A stretch of DNA of 64,000 bases from Noviherbaspirillum galbum (GCF_010974945.1 NZ_JAAIVB010000035.1:1-64000), one strand, 5' to 3'. Positions 17,837 through 26,489 are shown, numbered from the stretch's first letter. A program made the numbers and translations. The notes: generated by a model not told the origin, from the letters alone.

Positions 17837-19036
17837 TTAGCGTTTTCCCAAGGCATGGGAAATCAGGGTTCGCTTTATGACAGGCAACTTGTTGACAAGG
17901 TTCATTCCCAGGTTGCGGACCAGGCGCAAGGGCTCGAGGTCGGCCGAGAACAGGCGCTCCAGCCCGTCGGTGGCCACCTGCATGAGGAGGATATCTTCCT
18001 TGCGCGAACGCGCATAGCGCCCGAGGACGCGCTCGTCGCCGCAATCGCGGTGCGCCTCGCGCTCGCGCACCGCCTTGAGCAGGCCGGCGACGTCGCCGAA
18101 TCCGAGGTTCATGCCGTGGCCGGCAAGCGGATGCACCACGTGCGCGGCATCCCCCACCAGGGCGACGCGCGGCGCGACCAGGGAATGCGCCCGGATCAGG
18201 CTGAGCGGAAAGGCCTTCACCACTTCCGGCTGGACAGGCTGCAGCCGGCCCAGCGGCTGTCCGGGCAAGGCATTCAGGCGCTCCGCGAGCTGCCCCTGGG
18301 ATTCCTGGAGCAGCACGCTGGCAAGGTGTTCCGGCGCCGACCACACCAGCGACGTCCGGTTGCCCGGCAGCGGCAGCAGCGCGATGATGCCGTCGGCCGA
18401 GGTGAACCACTGGAAAGCCGTGCCATGATGCGGCAGCTCGGTCTCGAAGTTGCAGACCACGGCGCGCTGGCCGTAGGGCCGGTAGTCGATGCCGATGTCG
18501 CACTGGTTGCGCACCCAGGATTGCGCGCCGTCCGCGCCGATGATCAGTTCGGCCTGCAGCACGCTGCCATCGTCCAGGTGGACTTTCCCGCAGTCACCGG
18601 TTTCAAGGCGCGCGGCGCGGCCGTTCACGACCCGCAGGCCGGGCGCGAAGCGCAGGGCGGCGTCCAGCGCGGCGTTGAGGTTGCGGTCTTCGACGATCCA
18701 GGCCAGCGCGCCGGCGCGTGCGGCGAAGGCATCGAACACGAGGTTGCCGGCCTGCTCGCCGTCGCCCTTGATGTCCATGGCATCTACCGCCGCGATGCGC
18801 GACGCATCCATCGCATCCCAGACCCGCAGCGAGGCCAGGAGATCATGCGCGGTCTGGTTCAGGGCATAGACCCGCACATCCCAGCTGGCGGCTTCGCCGG
18901 CGGGCACGGAAGGAGGAGACGGGGGAGAAGGAGGAACGAGGAGGGTGACGCTCATGCCGGCCTGCGCAAAACCGAGGGCGGTTGCCTTGCCGATGGCGCC
19001 ATTGCCGATCACGCAGATTTGGCTTTGATATTGCAT
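17837..19036 (-). CDS. UbiH/UbiF/VisC-family FAD-dependent hydroxylase
   Basis: A 399-residue flavoprotein monooxygenase expected to hydroxylate the ring of a ubiquinone precursor. The FAD fold begins with CVIGNGAIGKATALGFAQAG, the middle motif is IIGADGAQSWVR, and the second FAD motif is LVGDAAHVVHPLAGHGMNLG, which is characteristic of the Ubi hydroxylases. A Pro/Ser-rich insertion (LLVPPSPPSPPSVP) follows the first strand. Which ring carbon it modifies cannot be told. ubiX at 45343 is another ubiquinone gene in the window. Confidence 0.85.
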   Translation of the reverse strand: MQYQSQICVIGNGAIGKATALGFAQAGMSVTLLVPPSPPSPPSVPAGEAASWDVRVYALNQTAHDLLASLRVWDAMDASRIAAVDAMDIKGDGEQAGNLVFDAFAARAGALAWIVEDRNLNAALDAALRFAPGLRVVNGRAARLETGDCGKVHLDDGSVLQAELIIGADGAQSWVRNQCDIGIDYRPYGQRAVVCNFETELPHHGTAFQWFTSADGIIALLPLPGNRTSLVWSAPEHLASVLLQESQGQLAERLNALPGQPLGRLQPVQPEVVKAFPLSLIRAHSLVAPRVALVGDAAHVVHPLAGHGMNLGFGDVAGLLKAVREREAHRDCGDERVLGRYARSRKEDILLMQVATDGLERLFSADLEPLRLVRNLGMNLVNKLPVIKRTLISHALGKR

Positions 19037-19109
19037 GGATTCCGGGTTTCCGGGTGGTGGTCTTGTCCCGCATTATAGCCCCAGCCGAAAAATGCATGCC
19101 TGGAAATGC

Positions 19110-19137
19110 TTGCATATTCCCATAGCTTTGCTATACT
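19110..19137 (+). promoter_or_regulatory. promoter of tRNA-Phe
   Basis: TTGCAT at 19110-19115, a 16-nt spacer and TATACT at 19132-19137 end 10 bp before the first base of the tRNA, as expected for a stable RNA gene. Confidence 0.7.
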
Positions 19138-19147
19138 TGCGCGCCTT

Positions 19148-19223
19148 GGCCTGGTAGCTCAGTCGGTAGAGCAGAGGATTGAAAATCCTTGTGTCGGTGG
19201 TTCGATTCCGCCCCGGGCCACCA
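19148..19223 (+). tRNA. tRNA-Phe (anticodon GAA)
   Basis: The 76-nt sequence folds into a full cloverleaf: acceptor GGCCTGG/CCGGGCC with one G-T pair, D arm GCTC..GAGC, anticodon stem GAGGA/TCCTT with loop TTGAAAA giving anticodon GAA, T arm GGTGG/CCGCC with TTCGATT loop, and an encoded CCA end. It has its own promoter and terminator. A diverged copy of its 3' half lies at 23759-23801. Confidence 0.97.
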
Positions 19224-19239
19224 AGAATTTCTTAGCAAA

Positions 19240-19270
19240 AACGCCAACCCATTCGGGTTGGCGTTTTTGT
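19240..19270 (+). terminator. intrinsic terminator of tRNA-Phe
   Basis: AACGCCAACCC and GGGTTGGCGTT form an 11-bp stem with a 4-nt loop (19240-19265), followed by TTTGTTT. It lies 16 bp after the tRNA. Confidence 0.92.
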
Positions 19271-19390
19271 TTCCGGCAACCGAAATCCTGGTGTCCGGTC
19301 CATTTCCGGCACAAGGCGGGCCAGCGGCAACGCAGTTTCCTTCTGGTTCAGTCGTGTGCGCCCGTCAATCACGGATAGTTGTCCAACTCA

Positions 19391-19444
19391 CTACCCCATC
19401 ACCACCTTTCCGACCGTGTGCTGAACGCGCATCTCCTTCAGGGC
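19391..19444 (-). pseudogene. possible C-terminal remnant of an MDR dehydrogenase
   Basis: The minus strand reads ALKEMRVQHTVGKVVMG and then a stop. This resembles the last helix and strand of medium-chain dehydrogenases and quinone reductases, which often end in ..G.. ..GK(I/V)V.. The same frame is closed upstream by the stop codon of the NAD(P)H reductase gene, so no full gene exists. Seventeen residues are too few for certainty. It lies inside the tRNA-bounded stretch, where gene decay is plausible. Confidence 0.3.
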
Positions 19445-19462
19445 GCCGCACGGGCAGCCCCT

Positions 19463-20131
19463 TTAGTACGGTCCGACCACGACCGGCGCTTCCGCGTGAA
19501 TCGCCGTCAGCCGCCGCGCGTAGTCCGCTAGCCAGGCAGCGCGCTGCTCGTCGCTCGCGCGCACTGGGCCGTAGTGGATCTGCGGCGCCAGCACGTCGAA
19601 GCCGAGGAATTCGAGCACGCCGCGATGCACCGGGCGCAGGATGGCCTCGATGTCGCCGTTGAAACCGTCCTTGCGGTAAGCCTCTTCCGGCCCGCCCGTG
19701 GTGAGCGACAGCAGCGCGCGCTTGCCGCGGAACTTGCCGGTCTGGTAGATCGACCCGTAGCCGTAGGTGCGGCCCATCGCCATCACCCGGTCGACCCAGC
19801 CCTTGAGGATGGCCGGCAGGCCGAACCACCACAGCGGGAACTGCAGGATCAGCAAATCGCAGGCTTCGAGCTTGTGCAACTCGCCTTGAATGTCCGGGGC
19901 GAAGCCGTCGTGCTCGGTGGCGTGGGTTTCCTCGAGCTGGAGCTTGAGGTAGTCCGGGTCTTTCACGGTCGTGAAGTTGGCGCGGCTCGACACGGGATTG
20001 AAACCCATGCGATACAAGTCGCTGGTGCACACCGTGTGGCCGGCGGCTTGCAGCTCGCGTACGGCGGTGTCGAACATGGCGCCGTTGAAGCTGTGCGCTT
20101 CCGGATGGGCGAGGACGATCAGTACGTTCAT
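19463..20131 (-). CDS. NAD(P)H dehydrogenase (quinone), flavodoxin-like fold
   Basis: A 222-residue protein of the Flavodoxin_2/NQO1 family that would reduce quinones or similar electrophiles by two electrons using FAD or FMN. Seen are the N-terminal VLIVLAHPEAHSFNGA, the FMN loop LQFPLWWFGLPAILKGWVDRV and LSLTTGGPEEAY. The length fits the family. It lies 21 bp downstream of an SDR gene on the same strand, and the pair is divergent from a LysR regulator, so control by that regulator is likely. Confidence 0.88.
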   Translation of the reverse strand: MNVLIVLAHPEAHSFNGAMFDTAVRELQAAGHTVCTSDLYRMGFNPVSSRANFTTVKDPDYLKLQLEETHATEHDGFAPDIQGELHKLEACDLLILQFPLWWFGLPAILKGWVDRVMAMGRTYGYGSIYQTGKFRGKRALLSLTTGGPEEAYRKDGFNGDIEAILRPVHRGVLEFLGFDVLAPQIHYGPVRASDEQRAAWLADYARRLTAIHAEAPVVVGPY

Positions 20132-20152
20132 TGTAAGGTTTCCTGATGTAGG

Positions 20153-20875
20153 TCAGACGGACATGCGCGCACCGCCATCGACGTCGAGGATCGCGCCGGT
20201 GGTGAAGCCGTTGCCGAGCAGGTAGACGATGGCGGCGGCGATGTCTTCCGGAGTGCCGGTGCGGCCGGCCGGCAGCGACTTGGCTGCGCCGGCGAACATG
20301 CCGGCCTTCGCCTCGGCCGGCATGCCGTCGTAGGCCGGGGTGTCGACCAGGCCAGGGGAAACCACGTTCACGCGCAGCGGCGCCAGTTCCTTGGCCAGCG
20401 TTTGCGCCATCTGCGTGAGCGCGCCATTGACCGCGGCCAGGCCGGCGGTACCCGGCATCGCGGTGCGCGAGGCGGCACCCGACAGCATCACCACCGAACC
20501 GTCGCGGCGCAGGTGAGGCAGGGCCGCCTGCAATGATTGCCAGTAGCCGACCAGCTTGCCCTCGATCGCGGCGCGCAGCGCGGACGCCGGGACCGAGGCG
20601 AACGGCCCCCAGGCCGCGTTGGACGAGCCGGCCAGCACCAGGTGATCGATGCGGCCGATGCGCTCGAACAGGGCGGTCAGCGAGGCAGGGTCGGTGAAGT
20701 CGGCCACGTAACCGGCGGCGCGGCCTTCGATGGTTGCCAGCGCGAGGTCGAGCTTGGCCTGGGAACGGCCGGCGATCAGTACCTCGGCGCCGTCGCGCGC
20801 GAGGCTGCGCGCCGCGGCCAGGCCCATGCCGTTGGAACCGCCGATGATCAGGATGCGTTGCTGTGCGAAGGACAT
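20153..20875 (-). CDS. atypical SDR-family oxidoreductase lacking the YxxxK motif
   Basis: A 240-residue Rossmann-fold protein with the cofactor loop GGSNGMG near residue 12, an acidic D in YVADFTD, and a Ser in MLSGAAS. Where classical SDRs have YxxxK, this protein has AAVNGALTQM, about three residues shorter, so both the catalytic Tyr and Lys appear absent. The C-terminal NVVSPGLVDTP and GGARM parts are normal. Such divergent SDRs are known, but their chemistry differs or is lost. The start at 20875 follows GGAG; a TTG at 20887 is less likely. Confidence 0.82.
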   Translation of the reverse strand: MSFAQQRILIIGGSNGMGLAAARSLARDGAEVLIAGRSQAKLDLALATIEGRAAGYVADFTDPASLTALFERIGRIDHLVLAGSSNAAWGPFASVPASALRAAIEGKLVGYWQSLQAALPHLRRDGSVVMLSGAASRTAMPGTAGLAAVNGALTQMAQTLAKELAPLRVNVVSPGLVDTPAYDGMPAEAKAGMFAGAAKSLPAGRTGTPEDIAAAIVYLLGNGFTTGAILDVDGGARMSV

Positions 20876-20937
20876 GTTGTTCTCCAAAGTGGGGGTTAGG
20901 TGTCGCCCACTTTAGCGGCCGGCCACCCATCCGTGAA

Positions 20938-21900
20938 ATGGATTATGATTATTCCCGGCATAAGCAGAACAAATACCTCGTGGACCTCAACCGTATCGAC
21001 CTCAACCTGCTCGTCTCGCTCGACGTGCTCTTGGCCGAGCGCAACGTCACGCATGCGGCGCGGCGCCTGTCGCTGTCGCAGCCGGCGCTGTCGGCGCAGC
21101 TGCGCCAGCTGCGCGAACTGTTCCGCGACCCGCTGCTGCTGCCGGCCGCGCGCGGCATGACGCCGACCGCGCGCGCGCTCGAGCTGCAGGGGCCGCTGCG
21201 CGAAATGCTGGCCACGTTGTCGAGCCTGGTGGCCGAACGCCAGCCGTTCGATCCGGGAACGGCCAGCGATACCTTCCGCATCGCGACCACGGACTCGATC
21301 CAGGCGGTGGTGTGCGTGCCCTTGATTGCGCGGCTGCGGAGCCTGGCGCCGGGCGTGCGGGTGGCCCTGCTGCCGGTCGCCGAGGCGCGCCTTGCGGAAC
21401 AGATGGGCAGCGGCGAAGTCGACCTGGCGCTGGTGACGCCGCAGGCGATGCCGCCTTCGCTGAAGAGCCGGGCGCTGTATGACGAAACCTTCCTCTGCCT
21501 GCTTCGGCAAGGCCACCCGGCGGCGGCGCAGCCGCTGACCCTGGACACTTTCTGCGACCTCGACCATGTCCTGACGTCGCCCGCGGGGGGCGGCTTTTCC
21601 GGCGTCGTCGACGAGGTGCTCGCCCGGCTCGGCCGGCGTCGTCGCGTCGTGGTTTCGATCAACAGTTTCCTGCTGGCACAGGAACTGGTTGGGGAGAGCG
21701 ACCTGGTGTGCACCGTGCCGAGCCGGCTGGCGCGGCGCTGGAGCGACAAGCTCAACGTCATGGCGCCGCCGTGCGAGGTGGACGCCTTTTCGATCCACAT
21801 GGGCTGGCATCCGCGCGCCCACAGCGATCCGGCGCAGCGCTGGCTGCGGGACCAGGTGGCGGAAGCAGCCGTCGGCATTGCAGGCCGTTCAGCCTCCTGA
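20938..21900 (+). CDS. LysR-family transcriptional regulator
   Basis: A 320-residue regulator in this reading. The helix-turn-helix is RNVTHAARRLSLSQPALSAQLRQLRELF, followed by a periplasmic-binding-protein-like effector domain (FRIATTDS..., EVDLALVTP). The conserved N-terminus begins at VDLNRIDLNLL, where a GTG at 20980 would give 306 residues, the usual length. The ATG at 20938 has no ribosome site, and an inverted repeat that could be the operator lies between the two starts, so the GTG start deserves preference in a check. It is divergent from the SDR and quinone reductase genes. Confidence 0.88.
   Translation: MDYDYSRHKQNKYLVDLNRIDLNLLVSLDVLLAERNVTHAARRLSLSQPALSAQLRQLRELFRDPLLLPAARGMTPTARALELQGPLREMLATLSSLVAERQPFDPGTASDTFRIATTDSIQAVVCVPLIARLRSLAPGVRVALLPVAEARLAEQMGSGEVDLALVTPQAMPPSLKSRALYDETFLCLLRQGHPAAAQPLTLDTFCDLDHVLTSPAGGGFSGVVDEVLARLGRRRRVVVSINSFLLAQELVGESDLVCTVPSRLARRWSDKLNVMAPPCEVDAFSIHMGWHPRAHSDPAQRWLRDQVAEAAVGIAGRSAS
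20943..20963. promoter_or_regulatory. candidate LysR operator, TTATG-N11-CATAA
   Basis: TTATG at 20943-20947 and CATAA at 20959-20963 form a perfect 5-bp inverted repeat with an 11-nt centre. It lies in the divergent region between the SDR gene and the regulator, the standard place for LysR autoregulation. It falls inside the regulator frame if the ATG at 20938 is used. Confidence 0.4.
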
Positions 21901-21941
21901 ACCGCCCGCCATCCTGACGCTCGGGCAAAGCGGCGCGGTTC

Positions 21942-22700
21942 TCAGATGAACATGCCGCCCGATGCTTCGATCCGCTGGGCATTGATCCAGCGGCCCTGGT
22001 CGCTCAGCAGCATGGCGACGGCGTCGCCGATATCGTCGGGCAAGCCCACGCGGCCGAGCGCGGTCTGCGATGCGATGTAAGAGCCTACCTGCGCGTTGTC
22101 GCGTACCACCCCGCCACCGAAATCGGTTGCGATGGCGCCCGGCGCAATCACGTTCACCGCGATGCCGCGCGGACCGAGTTCCTTGGCCAGGTAGCGCGTC
22201 AGCACCTCGACCGCCCCTTTCATGGCCGCATAGGCCGATTTGCCAGGCAGGGCGAACCGCGCCAGGCCCGACGACACGTTCAGGATCCGGCCGCCGTCGG
22301 CCATCAGCGGCAGCAACTGCTGGGTCAGGAAGAACACGCCCTTGAAGTGGGTGTCGCACATCTGGTCGAACTGGGCTTCGGTGGTTTCGGCGAACGGCGC
22401 GTCGATGCCGGTGCCGGCGTTGTTGAGCAGGTAATCGAAGCGATCGCGCTGCCAGATGTCGCGCAGCGCCGCGCGCACGGCATCGGCGAACGCGGCGAAG
22501 CCTCCGATCGTCGCGACGTCCAGTTGCAGGGCGACGGCACGGCGTCCCAGCCCGGCGATCTCGGCAACGATCGCCAGCGCCTCGTCGCGCCGGTGATGAT
22601 AGGTCAGGATGACATCGACGCCCTGCTGCGCGAGCTTGAGCGCCGCGCTCTTGCCAAGGCCGCGGCTGCCGCCGGTGATCAGTGCAATCTTCTGGTTCAT
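21942..22700 (-). CDS. SDR-family oxidoreductase
   Basis: A 252-residue classical short-chain dehydrogenase. The NADP-type loop is GGSRGLG near residue 10, with a basic HHRR after the second strand favouring NADP(H). NNAG, the catalytic Ser in NVSSG, and YAAMK (Tyr and Lys) are all present, as is VIAPGAIATDF. The start at 22700 follows a moderate ribosome site. It is divergent from the LysR gene at 22811 with 110 bp between. The substrate is unknown. Confidence 0.9.
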   Translation of the reverse strand: MNQKIALITGGSRGLGKSAALKLAQQGVDVILTYHHRRDEALAIVAEIAGLGRRAVALQLDVATIGGFAAFADAVRAALRDIWQRDRFDYLLNNAGTGIDAPFAETTEAQFDQMCDTHFKGVFFLTQQLLPLMADGGRILNVSSGLARFALPGKSAYAAMKGAVEVLTRYLAKELGPRGIAVNVIAPGAIATDFGGGVVRDNAQVGSYIASQTALGRVGLPDDIGDAVAMLLSDQGRWINAQRIEASGGMFI

Positions 22701-22810
22701 GGTTCGGGTCCTTTCGCTGGGTAGATGCGAAGAGTCTATAGTCGCCTCCAAGCTGAATAAAGATAGAATATGCGGCAGCACTGTTCATCAATACCAAACA
22801 ATCGAGGCAA

Positions 22811-23710
22811 ATGGATCGAATCGATGTCATGCGAACCTTCCTGCGCGTCGCAGAGCTCGGCAGCTTCACGCAGGCAGCGGACAGCCTCGGCCTGTCCAAG
22901 GCGAGCATCTCGTCCGCAATCCGGGAGCTGGAAACGGCGCTGGGCGCGCGCCTGCTGCAGCGCACGACGCGCAAGGTGCAGATGACGCCCGACGGCCTCC
23001 TGTTCTATGGACGGTGTCGTGACATGCTGGCGGAGCTGGACGAAGTCCAGACCATGTTCCAGAACGACAACGCGGCCCTGACCGGCCGCCTGCGGGTTGA
23101 CATGCCGATCGGCGTCGCGCGCAACATCGTGATTCCCGCCCTGCCGGCCTTCCTGGGCGCGCACCCGCGCCTGCAAGTGGAGCTTTCCAGTACCGACCGC
23201 CGGGTCGATGCCGTGCGCGAAGGCTTCGATTGCGTGCTGCGCGCGGGCGTGCTTGAAAACTCGTCGCTGGTCGCGCGTCCGCTCGGGCATTTCGAACTGG
23301 TCAACTGTGCCAGCCCCGCTTACCTGGCGCGCCACGGCCTGCCGCGCACCCCCGCCGAACTGCACTCGCATTTCCTGGTCGATTACGCGCCGGGCCTGGC
23401 GGGGCGGCCGGCACTGTTCGAATACATGGAGGGCGGCGCGCGGCGCACCTGCGAGGTGCCGGCCGCGCTGGCGGTGAACAACAGCGACGCCTACCAGGCA
23501 GCCTGCCTGGCGGGCCTGGGCATCATCCAGGCACCGCGCGCCGGCATGATCGACCTGCTCGCGCAAGGCCGCCTGGTATCGCTGCTGGAAGACTTCCAGG
23601 CGCCGCCGATGCCGGTGACCTTGCTGTATTCAAGCCGGCGCCATTTGAGCAAGCGCGTGCGCTGTTTCATGGATTGGCTGGCCGGCGTCCTGCAGCCCTA
23701 TCTCGCCTGA
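22811..23710 (+). CDS. LysR-family transcriptional regulator (CrgA-like)
   Basis: A 299-residue regulator. The helix-turn-helix covers SFTQAADSLGLSKASISSAIRELE, followed by RLLQRTTRKVQMTPDG, typical of the CrgA/PA-type branch. The effector domain carries LTGRLRVDMPIGVARN and DCVLRAGVL. It is divergent from an SDR gene, which it probably controls. Its stop is 48 bp before the tRNA 3' fragment. Confidence 0.92.
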   Translation: MDRIDVMRTFLRVAELGSFTQAADSLGLSKASISSAIRELETALGARLLQRTTRKVQMTPDGLLFYGRCRDMLAELDEVQTMFQNDNAALTGRLRVDMPIGVARNIVIPALPAFLGAHPRLQVELSSTDRRVDAVREGFDCVLRAGVLENSSLVARPLGHFELVNCASPAYLARHGLPRTPAELHSHFLVDYAPGLAGRPALFEYMEGGARRTCEVPAALAVNNSDAYQAACLAGLGIIQAPRAGMIDLLAQGRLVSLLEDFQAPPMPVTLLYSSRRHLSKRVRCFMDWLAGVLQPYLA

Positions 23711-23758
23711 TGGCGGTCGACTTGACCTCGATGTCTGCCGCGACAGCGAACGCCGTAC

Positions 23759-23801
23759 TGAAAATTCTTGTCCGGTGGTTCGATTCCGCTCCGGGCCACC
23801 A
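23759..23801 (+). repeat. 3' fragment of a tRNA-Phe-like gene (att-like repeat)
   Basis: This 43-bp stretch matches the last part of the tRNA-Phe at 19148, from the anticodon loop (TGAAAAT) through the T arm GGTGGTTCGATTCCGC to CCGGGCCACCA, with about four differences. No D arm or 5' acceptor strand precedes it, so it cannot form a tRNA. A 3' tRNA fragment in direct repeat with an intact gene is the usual scar of site-specific integration at a tRNA gene. Confidence 0.8.
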
Positions 23802-23804
23802 AAA

Positions 23805-23847
23805 AAACAAGGGCTTGCAAGTGTCGGCTTGCAAGCCCTTTTGTTTT
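23805..23847. terminator. bidirectional intrinsic terminator
   Basis: AAGGGCTTGCAAG at 23809-23821 and CTTGCAAGCCCTT at 23828-23840 form a perfect 13-bp stem with a 6-nt loop. Rightward it is followed by TTGTTTT; leftward by TTGTTTTTTT. It would end both the leftward sugar-acid operon and any rightward transcript past the tRNA fragment. Confidence 0.9.
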
Positions 23848-23928
23848 GCCTGTGATTCGCGATGCGCTTTCCAGCGGCGAAGCTTGATGCAAGCATCAAG
23901 CTTCGAGTACTGCGATCCCGGCAGCTGC

Positions 23929-25503
23929 TTAGGCCGGAACCACGACGCCATCGACGAGGCGCGTCACCTGCATGGGATTGTCCGGCTGCAGCGCCGGCGG
24001 CAGCAAAGCCGCCGGCAGGTCCTGGTAGCACACCGGCCGCAGGAAGCGCTGTATCGCCATGCTGCCCACCGATGTCGAGCGGCCATCGGACGTTGCGGGA
24101 TAAGGTCCGCCATGCACCATCGCATGGGACACTTCGACGCCGGTGCCGAAACCATTCACGAGGATGCGGCCGGCGCGGCGCTCCAGGGTCGGCAGCATGC
24201 GCCGCGCATCGGCATGGTCGGCGTCGTCGATATGGATTGCAGCGGTCAGCTGGCCTTCCATGCTTTCCAGCAAGTCCTGCATGTCAGCCAGGTTCGCACA
24301 GCGGACCACCAGCGATGCCGCCCCGAATACCTCTTCGCGCAGCCCGCGTTCGCGCCGGAAGGATGCCGCATCGGTCGAGAACAGCGCGGCCCGCGCCTGG
24401 GTGGCGCCGCCATCCTTGCCGCGTGCTTCCAGCTTGACCGTGTCATGGGAGCCGAGCGCGGCCACGCCAGCCTGGTAGGCATCCCGGATGCCGGGCGTCA
24501 GCATGGTGGCCGCCGGCGCCTGGGCAAGCGCTTCCGACGCCGCCGCAATGAAGCGGTCGAGATCCTGCCCATCCACGGCGAGCACAAGGCCGGGATTGGT
24601 GCAGAACTGTCCGGCGCCCAGCACCAGCGATGACACGAAGCCTTGCGCGATCTGCACGCCGCGCGCGGCCAGCGCGTGCGGAAAAAGCACCACCGGATTG
24701 ATGCTGCTCATCTCGGCATAGACGGGAATGGGTTCGGGCCGGGCCGCGGCGATGCGCATCAGCGCCGTGCCGCCCGCGCGCGAGCCGGTGAAGCCGACCG
24801 CCTTGATGCGCGGATCCGCCACCAGCGCCTGGCCGATTTCGCGGCCGGCGTCGAACAGCAGCGAGAACGTGCCTTCCGGCATGCCGCATTCACGCACCGC
24901 CCGCTGCACCGCGCGTCCGACCATTTCCGAGGTTCCCGGGTGCGCGGAATGCGCCTTGACGACGACCGGGCAACCCGCCGCCAGCGCTGCCGCCGTATCG
25001 CCGCCCGCGACGGAAAACGCCAGCGGGAAATTGCTGGCGCCGAACACCGCGACCGGCCCCAGCGCAACCTGGCGCAGCCTCAGGTCGGACCGGGGCAAGG
25101 GCTTGCGGTCGGGCTGCGCGGGATCGATGCGCACGTCCAGGAAATCGCCGGCCCGTACTACCGACGAGAACAAGCGTAGCTGCCCGACGGTGCGCCCGCG
25201 TTCGCCTTCGAGGCGCGCGCGCGGCAGTCCGCTTTCGCGCATGCAACGCTCGATCAGGGCGTCGCCAAGCGCGAGGATGTTTTCCGCGATGCGTTCGAGG
25301 AAAGCGGCACGCTGCTCCGGCGCCGTTTCGCGATACGCGTCGAACGCGCCCCAGGCGAGGCGGCAGGCCTCGTCCAATTCCTGCATTCCGGCGCCGCCGA
25401 AAGCGGGCGCCATGCGTTCCCCGCTGGCCGCGTCGGTCGCATGCACCGTACCGTTGTTGCCGCGCATGGCGCGGCCGCCGATCAAAAGTTCACCTTCCAC
25501 CAT
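23929..25503 (-). CDS. 2-oxoglutarate semialdehyde (2,5-dioxopentanoate) dehydrogenase
   Basis: A 524-residue aldehyde dehydrogenase that oxidises 2-oxoglutarate semialdehyde to 2-oxoglutarate with NAD(P)+. Seen are the Asn in [17 protein letters not shown], the cofactor loop [12 protein letters not shown], the general-base Glu in [11 protein letters not shown] and the catalytic Cys in [12 protein letters not shown]. These match the KGSADH class. The ATG at 25503 is preferred over a GTG one codon upstream. It is the last gene of the sugar-acid operon and completes the route from a deoxy-keto sugar acid to the TCA cycle. Confidence 0.92.
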   Translation of the reverse strand: MVEGELLIGGRAMRGNNGTVHATDAASGERMAPAFGGAGMQELDEACRLAWGAFDAYRETAPEQRAAFLERIAENILALGDALIERCMRESGLPRARLEGERGRTVGQLRLFSSVVRAGDFLDVRIDPAQPDRKPLPRSDLRLRQVALGPVAVFGASNFPLAFSVAGGDTAAALAAGCPVVVKAHSAHPGTSEMVGRAVQRAVRECGMPEGTFSLLFDAGREIGQALVADPRIKAVGFTGSRAGGTALMRIAAARPEPIPVYAEMSSINPVVLFPHALAARGVQIAQGFVSSLVLGAGQFCTNPGLVLAVDGQDLDRFIAAASEALAQAPAATMLTPGIRDAYQAGVAALGSHDTVKLEARGKDGGATQARAALFSTDAASFRRERGLREEVFGAASLVVRCANLADMQDLLESMEGQLTAAIHIDDADHADARRMLPTLERRAGRILVNGFGTGVEVSHAMVHGGPYPATSDGRSTSVGSMAIQRFLRPVCYQDLPAALLPPALQPDNPMQVTRLVDGVVVPA

Positions 25504-25537
25504 CACGAATTTCCTTTTCTTGTCGTATGCGCCGCGA

Positions 25538-26470
25538 TCAGCGGCCCCAGCGCAGCACCAGCGGCTCGAGGCGCCGGGCGATGGCCAGCAGGCCGTCGCG
25601 CGTGGCCGGTTGCACCTGCGGCAAGGGATGCCGGACCGCGTCGCAGCGGATCACCCCGCCTTCCTTCATCAGGATCTTTGCCGTGGCAAGGCCGGCCTGT
25701 CGGTTTTCATAATTGATCAGCGGCAGCCAGCGCTGGTATTCGTCCGCGGCGCGCGCGGTGTCGCCCTGGGCGTAGGCATCGGTGATCATGCGGATGCCGT
25801 CCGGGTAGCCGCCGCCGGTCATCGCGCCGGTCGCGCCGGCGTCGAGGTCCGCCATCAAGGTGATGGCTTCCTCGCCATCCCAGGGGCCTTCGATGGCATC
25901 GCCGCCGAGGGCGATCAGCTCGCGCAGCTTGGCCGCGGCTTGCGGCACTTCGATCTTGAAATACGACACCTGCTCGATTTCCTTCGCCATGCTGACAAGG
26001 AAGGGCGCGGACAGGGGCGTGCCGGCCACCGGCGCGTCCTGGATCATGATCGGGATGTCGATCGCGTCGGACACCGCCTGGTAAAACTCGCGGATGCCGC
26101 GTTCGGCCACGCGGAAGGTGGCGCCGTGATAAGGCGGCATCACCATCACCATGGCCGCGCCCATGTCCTGCGCGCGGCGGCTGCGTTCCGCGCAGACGCG
26201 CGAGCTGAAATGGGTGGTGGTGACGATCACCGGCACCCGGCCCGCGACATGTTCCAGCGCAGTCTTCATCAGGACCTCGCGTTCATCGTCGCTGAGCGTG
26301 AACTGCTCTGAAAAATTGGCGAGGATGCAGATGCCTTCGGAGCCGGCATCGATCATGAAGTCCAGGCAGCGGCGCTGGCCGTCGAGGTCCAGTTCGCCAC
26401 GCTCGTCGAAGATCGTCGGCGCGACCGGGAAGACGCCGCGGTAGCGCGGCTTGGCGTTGATTGTGTTCAT
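25538..26470 (-). CDS. DapA-family 2-keto-3-deoxy sugar-acid dehydratase (L-KDA dehydratase type)
   Basis: A 310-residue TIM-barrel protein of the dihydrodipicolinate synthase family. N-terminal [41 protein letters not shown], and the Schiff-base Lys in SYFKIE are seen. It strongly recalls L-2-keto-3-deoxyarabonate dehydratase of Azospirillum (AraD of the oxidative arabinose route), which yields 2-oxoglutarate semialdehyde. The alternative is 5-keto-4-deoxyglucarate dehydratase (KdgD), which gives the same product from a hexarate. The neighbouring semialdehyde dehydrogenase supports both. Confidence 0.85.
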   Translation of the reverse strand: MNTINAKPRYRGVFPVAPTIFDERGELDLDGQRRCLDFMIDAGSEGICILANFSEQFTLSDDEREVLMKTALEHVAGRVPVIVTTTHFSSRVCAERSRRAQDMGAAMVMVMPPYHGATFRVAERGIREFYQAVSDAIDIPIMIQDAPVAGTPLSAPFLVSMAKEIEQVSYFKIEVPQAAAKLRELIALGGDAIEGPWDGEEAITLMADLDAGATGAMTGGGYPDGIRMITDAYAQGDTARAADEYQRWLPLINYENRQAGLATAKILMKEGGVIRCDAVRHPLPQVQPATRDGLLAIARRLEPLVLRWGR

Positions 26471-26489
26471 GTTGTCCTTTGAAGATGAA

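Noticed and set aside
23759-23801. Second functional tRNA-Phe gene
   Set aside because: The D arm and the 5' acceptor strand are missing, so only a 3' fragment is present.
19148-23801. Intact mobile element or prophage between the tRNA repeats
   Set aside because: No integrase, transposase, terminal inverted repeats or phage genes are visible. Only the tRNA-derived direct repeat suggests past integration.
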